The position numbers were made by a program, and so were the translations under genes. DNA of 64,000 bases from Rhodonellum sp041748555 (GTDB taxonomy: Bacteria; Bacteroidota; Bacteroidia; Cytophagales; Cyclobacteriaceae). Where the stretch lies: contig JBGTDA010000048.1 of the NCBI GenBank assembly GCA_041748555.1, forward strand, positions 61,639-125,638, written 5' to 3'. The notes under the pieces were generated by a model. It made no database searches, was not told where the DNA came from, and saw only the letters and a program-made list of their open reading frames with translations. This document shows, piece by piece, positions 37,918 through 46,032 of the stretch (its first letter is position 1; each line of letters opens with the position of its first letter).

Positions 37918-38631
37918 TTACTCATCCGTCAAGCTGTCCACCGGATTGGCCAGGGCAGCCCTGATGGCTTTGGAACCTACAGTGAGAGCGGTGATGGCCA
38001 GCTACACCAGCATGACAGCCACAAACAGCCAAACTGAAACCGGTGTTTTATATGCAAATGTCTGCAGCCACTCCCGCATCATGAAATAAGCCAATGGAAT
38101 GGCTACACCAAATGCAATCATTACCATGATGATAAACTCCTTTGAAAGCATGTAAGTGATCTGACTGAAGGATGCCCCAAGCACTTTTCTGATCCCGATT
38201 TCCTTTAATTTTTGCCCTACCATAAATGACACCAAGCCATATAACCCAATGCATGAAATCAATATGGCCAGCACTGCGAATATCTTATACACCAAAGCCA
38301 GCTTTTGCTCGCTTTCGTAAAAGGCCGCAATGGATTCATCCAGGAAACTTGCCGTAAAGATTTGCTCCGGATAAATCTCTTCAAATTTCTCCTGGATGGC
38401 CGACAAAGTAGCCTTATTTGCGATCCGTCGAGGCGGACAGCCACCTGCCGATAGTATGGCTTGAAACTGGTGATCAGCAATTGTTTGATTTCTTCCCGAA
38501 GGGAATTTACCGTAAAATCCTTCACCACCCCGGTGATCGGAACCCAATCTCCGCCGCTACCTAAGCGGATATTTTTGCCGATTGCTTCTTGATAAAATTT
38601 CTAATCTATTTTGAAGTAGTTTTGGTACATG
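37918..38631 (-). pseudogene. FtsX permease relic: 5' start of one permease joined to 3' end of another
   Basis: On the minus strand it begins ATG at 38629-38631 and reads MYQNYFKID before stopping, matching the start of the permease at 42195-44600. It then joins the last third of the permease at 39717-42137, with EAIGKNIRLGSGGDW through the final FtsX domain. Near 38420-38425 a one-base loss shifts the frame, and a TAG at 38000-38002 breaks the last helix. The upstream 250 bases are also homologous to those of the 42195-44600 gene. This is best explained as a copy of the two-gene operon that lost everything between. Confidence 0.88.
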
Positions 38632-38780
38632 GCTTATTCAGTTTTTGCAATTGGAAATACGGTCAATAAGAACCGGCCCCGAAATAAAATCAGTAGAAGA
38701 ACACCAACCTATTCACCGAGGTACATGTTGGGTTTTTGTCATTCTCAAATGGATAATTCTTACTTTCCTCTGCAGTTCAT

Positions 38781-38883
38781 TCTACTTCCATGCCAATATA
38801 AAACCGTCCCAAAAAGCTTGATAAGTGGATTTATTGATTTTCGGAAAGAATTTACCGGGCAATAACGTCCGCTGACGGGCGAT
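38781..38883 (-). promoter_or_regulatory. GGCAYGG box plus upstream element, copy A (before FtsX relic)
   Basis: On the minus strand TTGGCATGGAAGTAGA (38781-38796) is preceded, 60 bases upstream, by an element (38856-38883) whose plus-strand sequence begins CGGGCAATAACGTCCG. The same pair occurs ahead of three intact FtsX genes. The layout resembles a sigma-54 -24 box with an enhancer, but the -12 region lacks the usual GC. Confidence 0.55.
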
Positions 38884-39048
38884 TTATAGCATAAAAATCC
38901 CACCGGTTTCGAGCCTTGAAGGATTAATCCTTTTTGCTTCACACTTCTCCAAATATTTAGGGATGAGCAAATCAGGGTATAATAGAACACCTGATACTAT
39001 AGCTAAAAAGTGGCAATAAATATTTATCACTTTTTGTTACCTTTGATC
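38884..39048. other. intergenic region before the nucleotidyltransferase gene
   Basis: Nothing recognisable apart from AT-rich sequence likely containing the promoter of the gene at 39049. Confidence 0.3.
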
Positions 39049-39357
39049 ATGGAACTTGATAAAAACTCAATCATTAAAGCACTTTACTTCCATCGAAAGG
39101 AACTGACCGGTTTTGGTGTGGATAGAATAGGTCTGTTTGGATCCTACTATAAAAACAAAATGCATCCCAAAAGCGATATTGACTTTTTGGTGGAAATACA
39201 AAAAGTCAAGAAAACCTTTAGAAATTTTATGGCTTTGGCCTATTTTCTCGAAAACCTATTTGATAAAAAGGTAGACTTGGTAACTCCACAGTCATTAAGC
39301 CCATATATAGGCCCACATATTTTAAAATCGGTTGAATATGTTTCTTTCATCGATTGA
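39049..39357 (+). CDS. mntA: MntA-type nucleotidyltransferase (antitoxin of a HepT pair)
   Basis: The start is placed at the ATG at 39049 (102 residues) rather than the GTG at 39010. The minimal nucleotidyltransferase motif is present: GLFGSYYKNKMHPKSDIDF, giving GS followed by DxD, with a third acidic position in KKVDLVT. In MntA/HepT systems this protein adds AMP to the HepT RNase and neutralises it. The hepT frame follows with a 20-base overlap but is broken, so the antitoxin is now an orphan, possibly still expressed. Confidence 0.85.
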   Translation: MELDKNSIIKALYFHRKELTGFGVDRIGLFGSYYKNKMHPKSDIDFLVEIQKVKKTFRNFMALAYFLENLFDKKVDLVTPQSLSPYIGPHILKSVEYVSFID

Positions 39358-39673
39358 ATTTCTAAAGCATATTTATGATGAATGTATTTATCTTGAAAAG
39401 AGTATAAAAGCAATTCCTTTGATGAATTCATAAGAAATGAAAGGCTTTCAAAAAGCCATCTGCAGAAGCCTTGAAATCATTGGTGAGGCCAGCAATAAGA
39501 TATAACCTGCTCTCAAAAAAACATATCCACACATTCCCTGGCGAGAAATGGGCGATATTAGGAATAAAATAATCCATGATTATTTTGGTATAGATTTCGA
39601 TATTATCTGGGATGTAGTCAAAACCGATATTCCACAATTAAAAACAGAAATTGAAAAAATATTGAGAAAATAA
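39338..39673 (+). pseudogene. hepT: hepT (HEPN/DUF86) toxin gene inactivated by several lesions
   Basis: It starts ATG at 39338, overlapping mntA. It reads FLSSIEFLKHIYDECIYLEK, loses one base near AIPFDEF, gains one base near RNERLxKAI, then has an in-frame TAA after RSLEIIGEASNKI. The HEPN RNase motif RNKIIHDYFG (R-x4-H) and the C-terminal helix to the stop at 39671 are otherwise preserved. With two frameshifts and one nonsense codon, no functional toxin can be made. Confidence 0.85.
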
Positions 39674-39716
39674 CGTGGATAATTTTCACCGGATCACAGA
39701 TCATTCGTCCTCTCTC

Positions 39717-42137
39717 CTACTCACTCCGCAACGAATCTACGGGATCGGCTAGGGCAGCCCTGATGGCTTTGGAACCTACAGTGAGGGCGGTGATGGCCAG
39801 CGACATCAGCACGACAGCCACAAACAGCCAAACTGAAACCGGTGTTTTATAAGCAAATGTCTGCAGCCACTCCTGCACCATGAAATAGGCCAAAGGAACA
39901 GCGATGACAAATGCGAGCAAAACCATCATTATGAATTCTTTGGAAAGCATTACGGTAATCTGGGTTATAGAAGCCCCAAGCACTTTTCTGATCCCGATTT
40001 CCTTTAATTTTTGCCCTACCATAAATGACACCAGGCCATATAACCCAATGCATGAAATCAATATGGCCAGCATTGCGAATATCTTATACACCAAAGCCAG
40101 TTTTTGCTCGCTTTCGTAAAAGGCCGCAATGGATTCATCCAGGAAACTTGCCGTAAAGATTTGCTCCGGATAAATCTCTTCAAATTTCTCCTGGATGGCC
40201 GACAAAGTTGCCTTATTTGATGACCCGTCAAGACGGACAGCCACCTGCCGATAGTATGGCTTGAAGCTGGTGATCAACAATTGTTTGATTTCTTCCCGAA
40301 GGGAATTTACCGTAAAATCCTTCACCACCCCGGTGATCGGAACCCAATCTCCGCCGCTACCTAAGCGGATGTTTTTGCCGATTGCTTCCTCCGGTGTGGG
40401 TATCAACAGTTTTTTGGCCATGGTTTCATTGATCACCACATTCCTCATGGTGTCACTGGAGGGATAACCTTTACCTGCCACAAACTCCATTTCATACAGA
40501 TCGAAATAGGCGTCATCCGCAAACTTGAGATAGGCAGGAAACGGGACATCCTCACTTTTCCGGTCAAAGTAAAAATTGGATGCTGAGTTATTGTCTGAAG
40601 AGGGTACATCGGAAGCTAAACTCGCCCCCGTGATTCCGGGTATTCTCAACAATTCCTGCTTAAAGCCTTCAATCCGGATGTCTGTCTTGGTATCAGAAGG
40701 AACACCCATATAATAGACGGCATCCTTGTTGAAACCCAAATCCGTTTCCTGTACCAAATTCATCTGTCTGATAGCGATAAGTGTCCCGATCATCAGGACC
40801 TGGGCAATGGTAAACTGAAGGACCACCAAGCCTCTGCGGATGGAAACCCCTCCGATTTCAGCACCTTGAAATTTATTCTTCAAAGCTTGGATAGGCTGGA
40901 ATTTGGAAATGATCATTGCAGGATAAAATCCTGAAAGCAATGTCAGCATGACAATCAGCAGCGCCATAAAAATTAAAATCACAGGCTGGAAAAAACTGAT
41001 GGTTGCCGGTACATCTGCGATTTTGTCCAAAAACGGCAACAAAAGATTTGCCAACGCAAAGGACAACACAGATGCTACCAACACGGTCAAAAAGGTTTCT
41101 CCGAAAGATTGCAGGGCAATCTGGGTCTTCGAACTACCCATCACTTTTCGCACGCCGATTTCTTTGCTTTTGCCAATAGCCTGCGAAGTGGTGAGGTTGA
41201 CAAAGTTGATGGATGCCATGATGAGAATGAAAATCCCGACAATAATCAAGGTCTGTATGGTGGATTTACGGACCAATCTCCCGCTCAAAGGTTCGAGTTC
41301 AGTGTTGAAATGGATATCACTGAGCGGCTGCATGTGGTGGGATTTGATAGAATTGCTCCTGCCCTCAAAATGCTTTTTCGAAAAATCTGCCAATTGGCTT
41401 TGCGCCAATGCTAAATCACTGTTTGGATCCAACGACACGTACACCTGAAAATTACTGCTGGTGCTTCCCCACTCTTCAAGTTCGTATCCAAATTTATCCT
41501 GATGGGACCTGATCGTCTGATAAGAGGCCAACATATTAAAATCAAAGTTGCTGTTTTCCGGAGTATCTTCTACTACAGCTCCTACCAATAGGGTCACACC
41601 ATTGTTCAGTTGCAGCGATTTCCCTTGGGCCTTTTGCCAGCTTCCAAAAAACCTGTCTCCTTCAGATCGCGTCAAAATCACTTGATCAGGTTGATCAAGT
41701 ATGTCCGGACTTCCGGATATAAACTCCAGTTCAAAAAGGTCAGTGTAATCAGAAGTGGAGAAAAAGAGCGTCTCCACCTTATACTTTTCAAGATTAGCTG
41801 AATTGACCTCGGAAAGGATATTGAACTGAACATCACTATTGGCGATCACCGGAACTACCTTTTCGAATCTAAGTTTTTCACTCATCAAAGCATCCGGAAA
41901 AGGATTGGCTACACCGGGAGTATAATCTGTACCAATGTCATATTTCTCATGGGTGACAATCCGGTATATGTGTTCATAATTTGCCTGGAACTTATCATAA
42001 CCCAATTCATACTGCACCACCACAAAAAGAAGTAAAGCAGCAGTGATTCCGATCGTCAATCCCAAAATATTGATTAAGGCTATCCATTTATTTTTAAAAA
42101 GGTTGCGCCAGGCGATTTTTAGTTGACTTTTAAACAT
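39717..42137 (-). CDS. double-FtsX (MacB-type) ABC permease, 806 residues
   Basis: It contains two halves, each a MacB periplasmic core plus FtsX domain. One helix is near the N-terminus (about 20-43), three surround the first FtsX signature KEIGVRKVMGSSKTQI, and another (about 425-450) opens the second half. The last three surround KEIGIRKVLGASITQI. It ends DPVDSLRSE. Such proteins are inner-membrane mechanotransmitters driven by a separate ATPase (LolD/MacB-like), which is not in this window. It is the downstream gene of a pair, 57 bases after the 801-residue permease. Its 3' third is nearly identical to the relic at 37918-38631, showing recent duplication. Confidence 0.92.
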   Translation of the reverse strand: MFKSQLKIAWRNLFKNKWIALINILGLTIGITAALLLFVVVQYELGYDKFQANYEHIYRIVTHEKYDIGTDYTPGVANPFPDALMSEKLRFEKVVPVIANSDVQFNILSEVNSANLEKYKVETLFFSTSDYTDLFELEFISGSPDILDQPDQVILTRSEGDRFFGSWQKAQGKSLQLNNGVTLLVGAVVEDTPENSNFDFNMLASYQTIRSHQDKFGYELEEWGSTSSNFQVYVSLDPNSDLALAQSQLADFSKKHFEGRSNSIKSHHMQPLSDIHFNTELEPLSGRLVRKSTIQTLIIVGIFILIMASINFVNLTTSQAIGKSKEIGVRKVMGSSKTQIALQSFGETFLTVLVASVLSFALANLLLPFLDKIADVPATISFFQPVILIFMALLIVMLTLLSGFYPAMIISKFQPIQALKNKFQGAEIGGVSIRRGLVVLQFTIAQVLMIGTLIAIRQMNLVQETDLGFNKDAVYYMGVPSDTKTDIRIEGFKQELLRIPGITGASLASDVPSSDNNSASNFYFDRKSEDVPFPAYLKFADDAYFDLYEMEFVAGKGYPSSDTMRNVVINETMAKKLLIPTPEEAIGKNIRLGSGGDWVPITGVVKDFTVNSLREEIKQLLITSFKPYYRQVAVRLDGSSNKATLSAIQEKFEEIYPEQIFTASFLDESIAAFYESEQKLALVYKIFAMLAILISCIGLYGLVSFMVGQKLKEIGIRKVLGASITQITVMLSKEFIMMVLLAFVIAVPLAYFMVQEWLQTFAYKTPVSVWLFVAVVLMSLAITALTVGSKAIRAALADPVDSLRSE

Positions 42138-42194
42138 TATTTAAATAGGTATAAAGTGAAGGGTCCGTGAATTCAAAATTTCTGATTTTCATGA

Positions 42195-44600
42195 TCATTC
42201 ATTTTTCAGTGAAGCGATGGGATTGGCGATGGCAGCCTTGAGTGTTTGCGAACCTACTGTCAGGAGTGCAATCAGCAAGATAAAGGCAACAGGCAATACA
42301 AACAACCACCAATCAAGCTCAATTCTCTGGGCATAATTCTCCAACCAGCTTTGGATCAATACATAAGCAACTGGCACAGAAACGATCCCTGCTGCTAGGA
42401 TGATGATCGAATAACTTTTAGAAATCAGTGCTACAAGAGATCGGGTTGTCGCCCCAAGTACTTTCCTCACTCCAATTTCTTTTTCTTTGAGACTGATCAT
42501 AAATGAAGATAAACCAAACAATCCCAATCCTGCAATGAGAATTGAAAGTAAAGTAAACAACACCACGGATTTACCAAACTGTTGATCATTGGCATATTGT
42601 TGGTTATACATGTCATCCAAAAAAAAGTAATCCAATATTTCATCTTGATAGACTTTCTGCCATGCTGTGTTGACCATTGCCAATGCCTGATCACTATCTT
42701 GGGTTTCTAATTTTACTATAAAAAATTTTGGAGAGGAAGCGTTTCTAAGAATCATCGGCAGGTGATTTTCTTTAGGTGATCGCTGATGAAAATTATCAAA
42801 CACCCCAATAATTTCAGCCGGTCTGTTGTTGATGTGATAAGTAACAGACTCTCCTATTGCTTTTCCGGCATCTTCAAAACCTAAAGCTTCTCTAGCTTTG
42901 TCATTGATCATAATCATTTCAGGAGCAGAACTATCCTCAAAACTTTTTCCCGCAACGATCCCTATCCCCATGACATCCAGGTAATTGGGTTTGACTCCAA
43001 AATGGTAAAAGGTAGTTTTATTTTCCTGCTCATCTGCACCCAACCTATTGATACCACGAGAGCTGTTGAGGTCGTTGTAATCTGCTCCGGGTAAAGACTC
43101 TGTCTGGGTTACTTTGGCAACCAGGCTGCTTTCATCCAGTTGGTTTCGGAAAGAATTTGCCAATACATGATGTAATGAATCCGAAGTATTGGGAGTTCGA
43201 ATTACGAGCGTATCGTCAATCTGTACTCCCAAATCAGTTTTGCTTAAGAAATTGACTTGGGAGTAGATAGCAAAGGCTACACACAATAAAACCACAGTAG
43301 CCGAAAACTGAAAAAAAACCAAACCTTTCCTCAGGATTATTCCTTTGGCTGAATTCGAGAATTTTCCTTTTAAGGTTAAAGATGGGTTGAAATCTGAGAG
43401 GACCAGTGCCGGATAAAAACCTGAAATGAATGTCCCGATCAACGTCAATCCTGCAATCAAATAGATTAAATTGAAGTAGCCAAATTGTTCCAGGGTCAGT
43501 TGCTGTCCGGTAAAATTTTTGAAATGAGTAAAAAGAAGCTGTGACATCAGCAATGAAAATAAAACCGCCGCAAAGTTGACCAGGAAAGCCTCACAAAAAA
43601 ACTGGCGGATGAGTTGGGATTTGGAGGAACCTATGGCTTTTCTTACTCCGACCTCCTTTGCCCGCAACATGGCTTTTGCGGTGGAAAGGTTGATGTAATT
43701 GATCCAAGCCAACAACAGAATGAATATGCCGATTCCAAACATGTAATTGACGACCAAAGCACTCCCGTTTACTTCCGGTTCAAAAGTTTTGTTGGAATAA
43801 AGATGAATGTCTGAGATTCTTTCAGCCGCCACCTTCATGTTGTTTAGGAGTTCATGATTATCAGAGTAGGCTTTTAATTTTGAGTTGAATGCATTTATAT
43901 CCGTTCCCTCTGCCACAAGCAGATAGGTGTATTCATTGTTTGCTGTCCATTTATTTTGCTCATACCAGGTTAAAAGAATGGGGATGGTCGCGTGGGATAA
44001 AAGCATGTCAAATTTTAGATGCGTATTTTGTGGTAAATCTTCAATCACCCCTACCACTTCAAAAGGTGTTTCTACATTTTTTATCAATAAAGTCTCACCA
44101 ACTGCTTCGGACTTGTTGAAGTATTTTTTTGCAAGACTTTCCGTCAAAATTATCGTATTGGGCTCTTCAAACCGTTTGATGTTATTGTCATCGAGAATCT
44201 GATAACTGAATAGGTTGAACAGCGAGGGATCAGCAAAATATACCTGATTCACCACCGATTTATAATCTCTTGAAGGTGATTCCATTTCAACTTCCCCCAT
44301 ATTGAAAAAGCGTGCATAATCCAAAACTTCAGGAAAAGTTTCCTTAAAATCCGGTCCAAAAGTCTGGTAGGTTTCTACATCGCTTACTTCAAATGCATCG
44401 CCATTGTAAAGATCAAGATAAAGCCTGTATACATTGTCTGACCGAGCATGCATACTTTCGTAGCTTTGCTCAAATTGCACATAGTAGGCGATAAAAATAG
44501 CCGAAACAATCCCTATTGATAATCCTAAAATATGAATCAGAGAAGCTGTTTTGTTCTTGATAAGATTTCTAATGGCGATTTTGAAGTAGTTTCGTATCAT
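42195..44600 (-). CDS. double-FtsX (MacB-type) ABC permease, 801 residues
   Basis: First gene of a two-permease operon. It opens MIRNYFKIAIRNLIKNK, has an N-terminal helix (about 22-43), a large periplasmic core, and FtsX signatures KEVGVRKAIGSSKSQL and KEIGVRKVLGATTRSL, ending IANPIASLKNE. A helix at about 425-445 (GLVFFQFSATVVLLCVAFAI) links the halves. The start is supported by strong conservation of the first residues among all copies. Upstream is the GGCAYGG/CGGAC module (copy B), so the operon is probably switched by a specific regulator. The function (lipoprotein, peptide or drug export, or envelope stress relief) is unknown. Confidence 0.92.
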   Translation of the reverse strand: MIRNYFKIAIRNLIKNKTASLIHILGLSIGIVSAIFIAYYVQFEQSYESMHARSDNVYRLYLDLYNGDAFEVSDVETYQTFGPDFKETFPEVLDYARFFNMGEVEMESPSRDYKSVVNQVYFADPSLFNLFSYQILDDNNIKRFEEPNTIILTESLAKKYFNKSEAVGETLLIKNVETPFEVVGVIEDLPQNTHLKFDMLLSHATIPILLTWYEQNKWTANNEYTYLLVAEGTDINAFNSKLKAYSDNHELLNNMKVAAERISDIHLYSNKTFEPEVNGSALVVNYMFGIGIFILLLAWINYINLSTAKAMLRAKEVGVRKAIGSSKSQLIRQFFCEAFLVNFAAVLFSLLMSQLLFTHFKNFTGQQLTLEQFGYFNLIYLIAGLTLIGTFISGFYPALVLSDFNPSLTLKGKFSNSAKGIILRKGLVFFQFSATVVLLCVAFAIYSQVNFLSKTDLGVQIDDTLVIRTPNTSDSLHHVLANSFRNQLDESSLVAKVTQTESLPGADYNDLNSSRGINRLGADEQENKTTFYHFGVKPNYLDVMGIGIVAGKSFEDSSAPEMIMINDKAREALGFEDAGKAIGESVTYHINNRPAEIIGVFDNFHQRSPKENHLPMILRNASSPKFFIVKLETQDSDQALAMVNTAWQKVYQDEILDYFFLDDMYNQQYANDQQFGKSVVLFTLLSILIAGLGLFGLSSFMISLKEKEIGVRKVLGATTRSLVALISKSYSIIILAAGIVSVPVAYVLIQSWLENYAQRIELDWWLFVLPVAFILLIALLTVGSQTLKAAIANPIASLKNE

Positions 44601-44750
44601 GGCTTATTCAGTTTTTGCAATTGGAAATACGGTCAATATGAGCTGGCCCGGGAATAAAATCAGTAGAAGAACACCATCCTATTCACCTGAGGTACATGTG
44701 AGGTTTTTGCCATTCTCAAATGGACAATTCTTACTTTCCTCTTCGGTCAT

Positions 44751-44850
44751 TCTACTTCCATGCCAATATAAATCCTCCCCAAAAGCTTGAGAAGTCGATT
44801 ATTGATTTTAGAAAAGAATTTAACGGGCAATAACGTCCGTTTTCGGGCAA
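44751..44850 (-). promoter_or_regulatory. GGCAYGG box plus upstream element, copy B
   Basis: On the minus strand TTGGCATGGAAGTAGA (44751-44766) lies about 150 bases before the permease start. The second element (44824-44850, plus-strand CGGGCAATAACGTCCG...) is 58 bases further upstream. Copies A and B are homologous over the whole leader, so only copies C and D give independent support. Confidence 0.55.
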
Positions 44851-45018
44851 TTTGGTAGTTTAAGCAATACCCTTTATCGATGTGAATGCGCGCATCCATT
44901 ATACATGTTTGATATTTCGGCTTGATTGAAAATCTTTTTTCAAGGAAATTTTAGATTCAAATCTAAAATTATTATGGTATTTTTAGATTCAAAACAGCAG
45001 AATGCTTATCCTTATAGG
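44851..45018. other. intergenic region between FtsX leader and ATPase remnant
   Basis: AT-rich, with a short direct repeat TTTAGATTCAAA (44951-44962 and 44982-44993). No gene recognised. Confidence 0.35.
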
Positions 45019-45229
45019 ATGATGGTAATCAGAAGATACTTGGAAGAGCCTATCAAAAGCCTCCTCTTAAGGGGAAAGCAATCCGGTTGAAATAGATTTG
45101 AATGAAGATACATCCCGCCAACTGCATGCCTTTGAATTAAAATGGTCGGAAAAGAAGAAAGTCCGTTTTCCGCAGTACTAACCAGATGAGGTTACAACCA
45201 AAAACACGGAAGATTTCCTGATGGGATAA
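45019..45229 (+). pseudogene. remnant of an AAA/DUF4143-type ATPase gene
   Basis: ATG at 45019 reads MMVIRRYLEEPIKSLLLRGK, like the opening of DUF4143-type ATPases before the Walker A loop, and stops at 45088. A shifted frame then gives EIDLNEDTSRQLHAFELKW and KKVRFPQY, like the C-terminal nuclease-like end of those proteins, with an in-frame TAA and a final stop at 45227. The ATPase core is missing, so this is the two ends joined by a large deletion. The match is short, so confidence is moderate. Confidence 0.45.
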
Positions 45230-45252
45230 GAAGTTACCACATCATTGACTTC

Positions 45253-45298
45253 TTACATCACTCAATCACCAAATCACAGATCACCGGATCGCTGATCG
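45253..45298. repeat. degenerate ATCAC-word repeat
   Basis: Loose tandem words ATCACTCAATCACCAAATC and ACAGATCACCGGATC lie just before the DUF1080 gene. The same words recur at 49124-49170 and 39687-39708. Confidence 0.5.
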
Positions 45299-45326
45299 CA
45301 AAATTGAAAATATTAAACCCAAAATT

Positions 45327-45965
45327 ATGCCCGTTTTATTCTTTTGGCTGGTGATACTATTCGCCTCCCCGGTTCACGATAGGAGTCAATCCCACACGGA
45401 TACCATTCAGTTGTTTGATGGCAAAACCTTTAATGGGTGGGTAGGTGATACGGTTCAAACCTGGCGGATTCAGGATGGCGCTTTGGTCGGGGGCTCATTA
45501 AATGAAACTGTCCCCCATAATGAATTCCTTAGCACTACCGGAAGCTATTCCGATTTTGTACTCCGGGTAAAATTCAAACTTTTGGGAGAGGAAGGTTTTG
45601 TGAACAGCGGAGTACAGTTTCACAGCCAGCGGATCAGCGACCCGCCCCACGAAATGACCGGTTACCAGGCTGATCTCGGTGATGGATTCTGGGCAAGTCT
45701 CTACGATGAATCAAGACGTGATAAGGTGCTGGTGATGGCTGCTACTGCCTTGGTGGCTGGCTTACTCAACCGCAATGAATGGAATGATTATGAAGTCCAC
45801 GCTGAAGACGGCAGGATTCGGATCTCCTTAAATGGAAAACTGACAGTGGATTACAGGGAAGAAGATTCCACCATTCCTCAATCCGGGCTTATTGCGCTGC
45901 AGATACACGGTGGTGGTAAAGCCGAAGTTCATTTCAAGGATATTTTTCTGAAAGAATTGCCTTGA
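45327..45965 (+). CDS. DUF1080 (3-keto-disaccharide hydrolase-like) exported protein
   Basis: This 212-residue protein has a short signal peptide (1-17) and one DUF1080 domain, a concanavalin-like beta-sandwich: LFDGKTFNGWVGD at the start, then WRIQDGALVGG, and a C-terminal GLIALQIHGGGKAEVHFKDIFLKEL. Several DUF1080 proteins have been shown to be 3-keto-glycoside hydrolases that finish oxidative glycoside cleavage begun by Gfo/Idh enzymes; others only bind sugars. It is 67 bases ahead of the cupredoxin-dehydrogenase gene, probably the same transcript. Confidence 0.9.
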   Translation: MPVLFFWLVILFASPVHDRSQSHTDTIQLFDGKTFNGWVGDTVQTWRIQDGALVGGSLNETVPHNEFLSTTGSYSDFVLRVKFKLLGEEGFVNSGVQFHSQRISDPPHEMTGYQADLGDGFWASLYDESRRDKVLVMAATALVAGLLNRNEWNDYEVHAEDGRIRISLNGKLTVDYREEDSTIPQSGLIALQIHGGGKAEVHFKDIFLKELP

Positions 45966-46032
45966 AATATTAAATATCACCTGAAATTGACCGGTGATTT
46001 TAAAAATCCGGAACTATAACAATAAATAAAAC

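Noticed and set aside
38002..38547. Apparent 181-residue FtsX-type ORF on the minus strand.
   Set aside because: It is one frame of the FtsX relic at 37918-38631, broken upstream by a one-base loss; not an independent gene.
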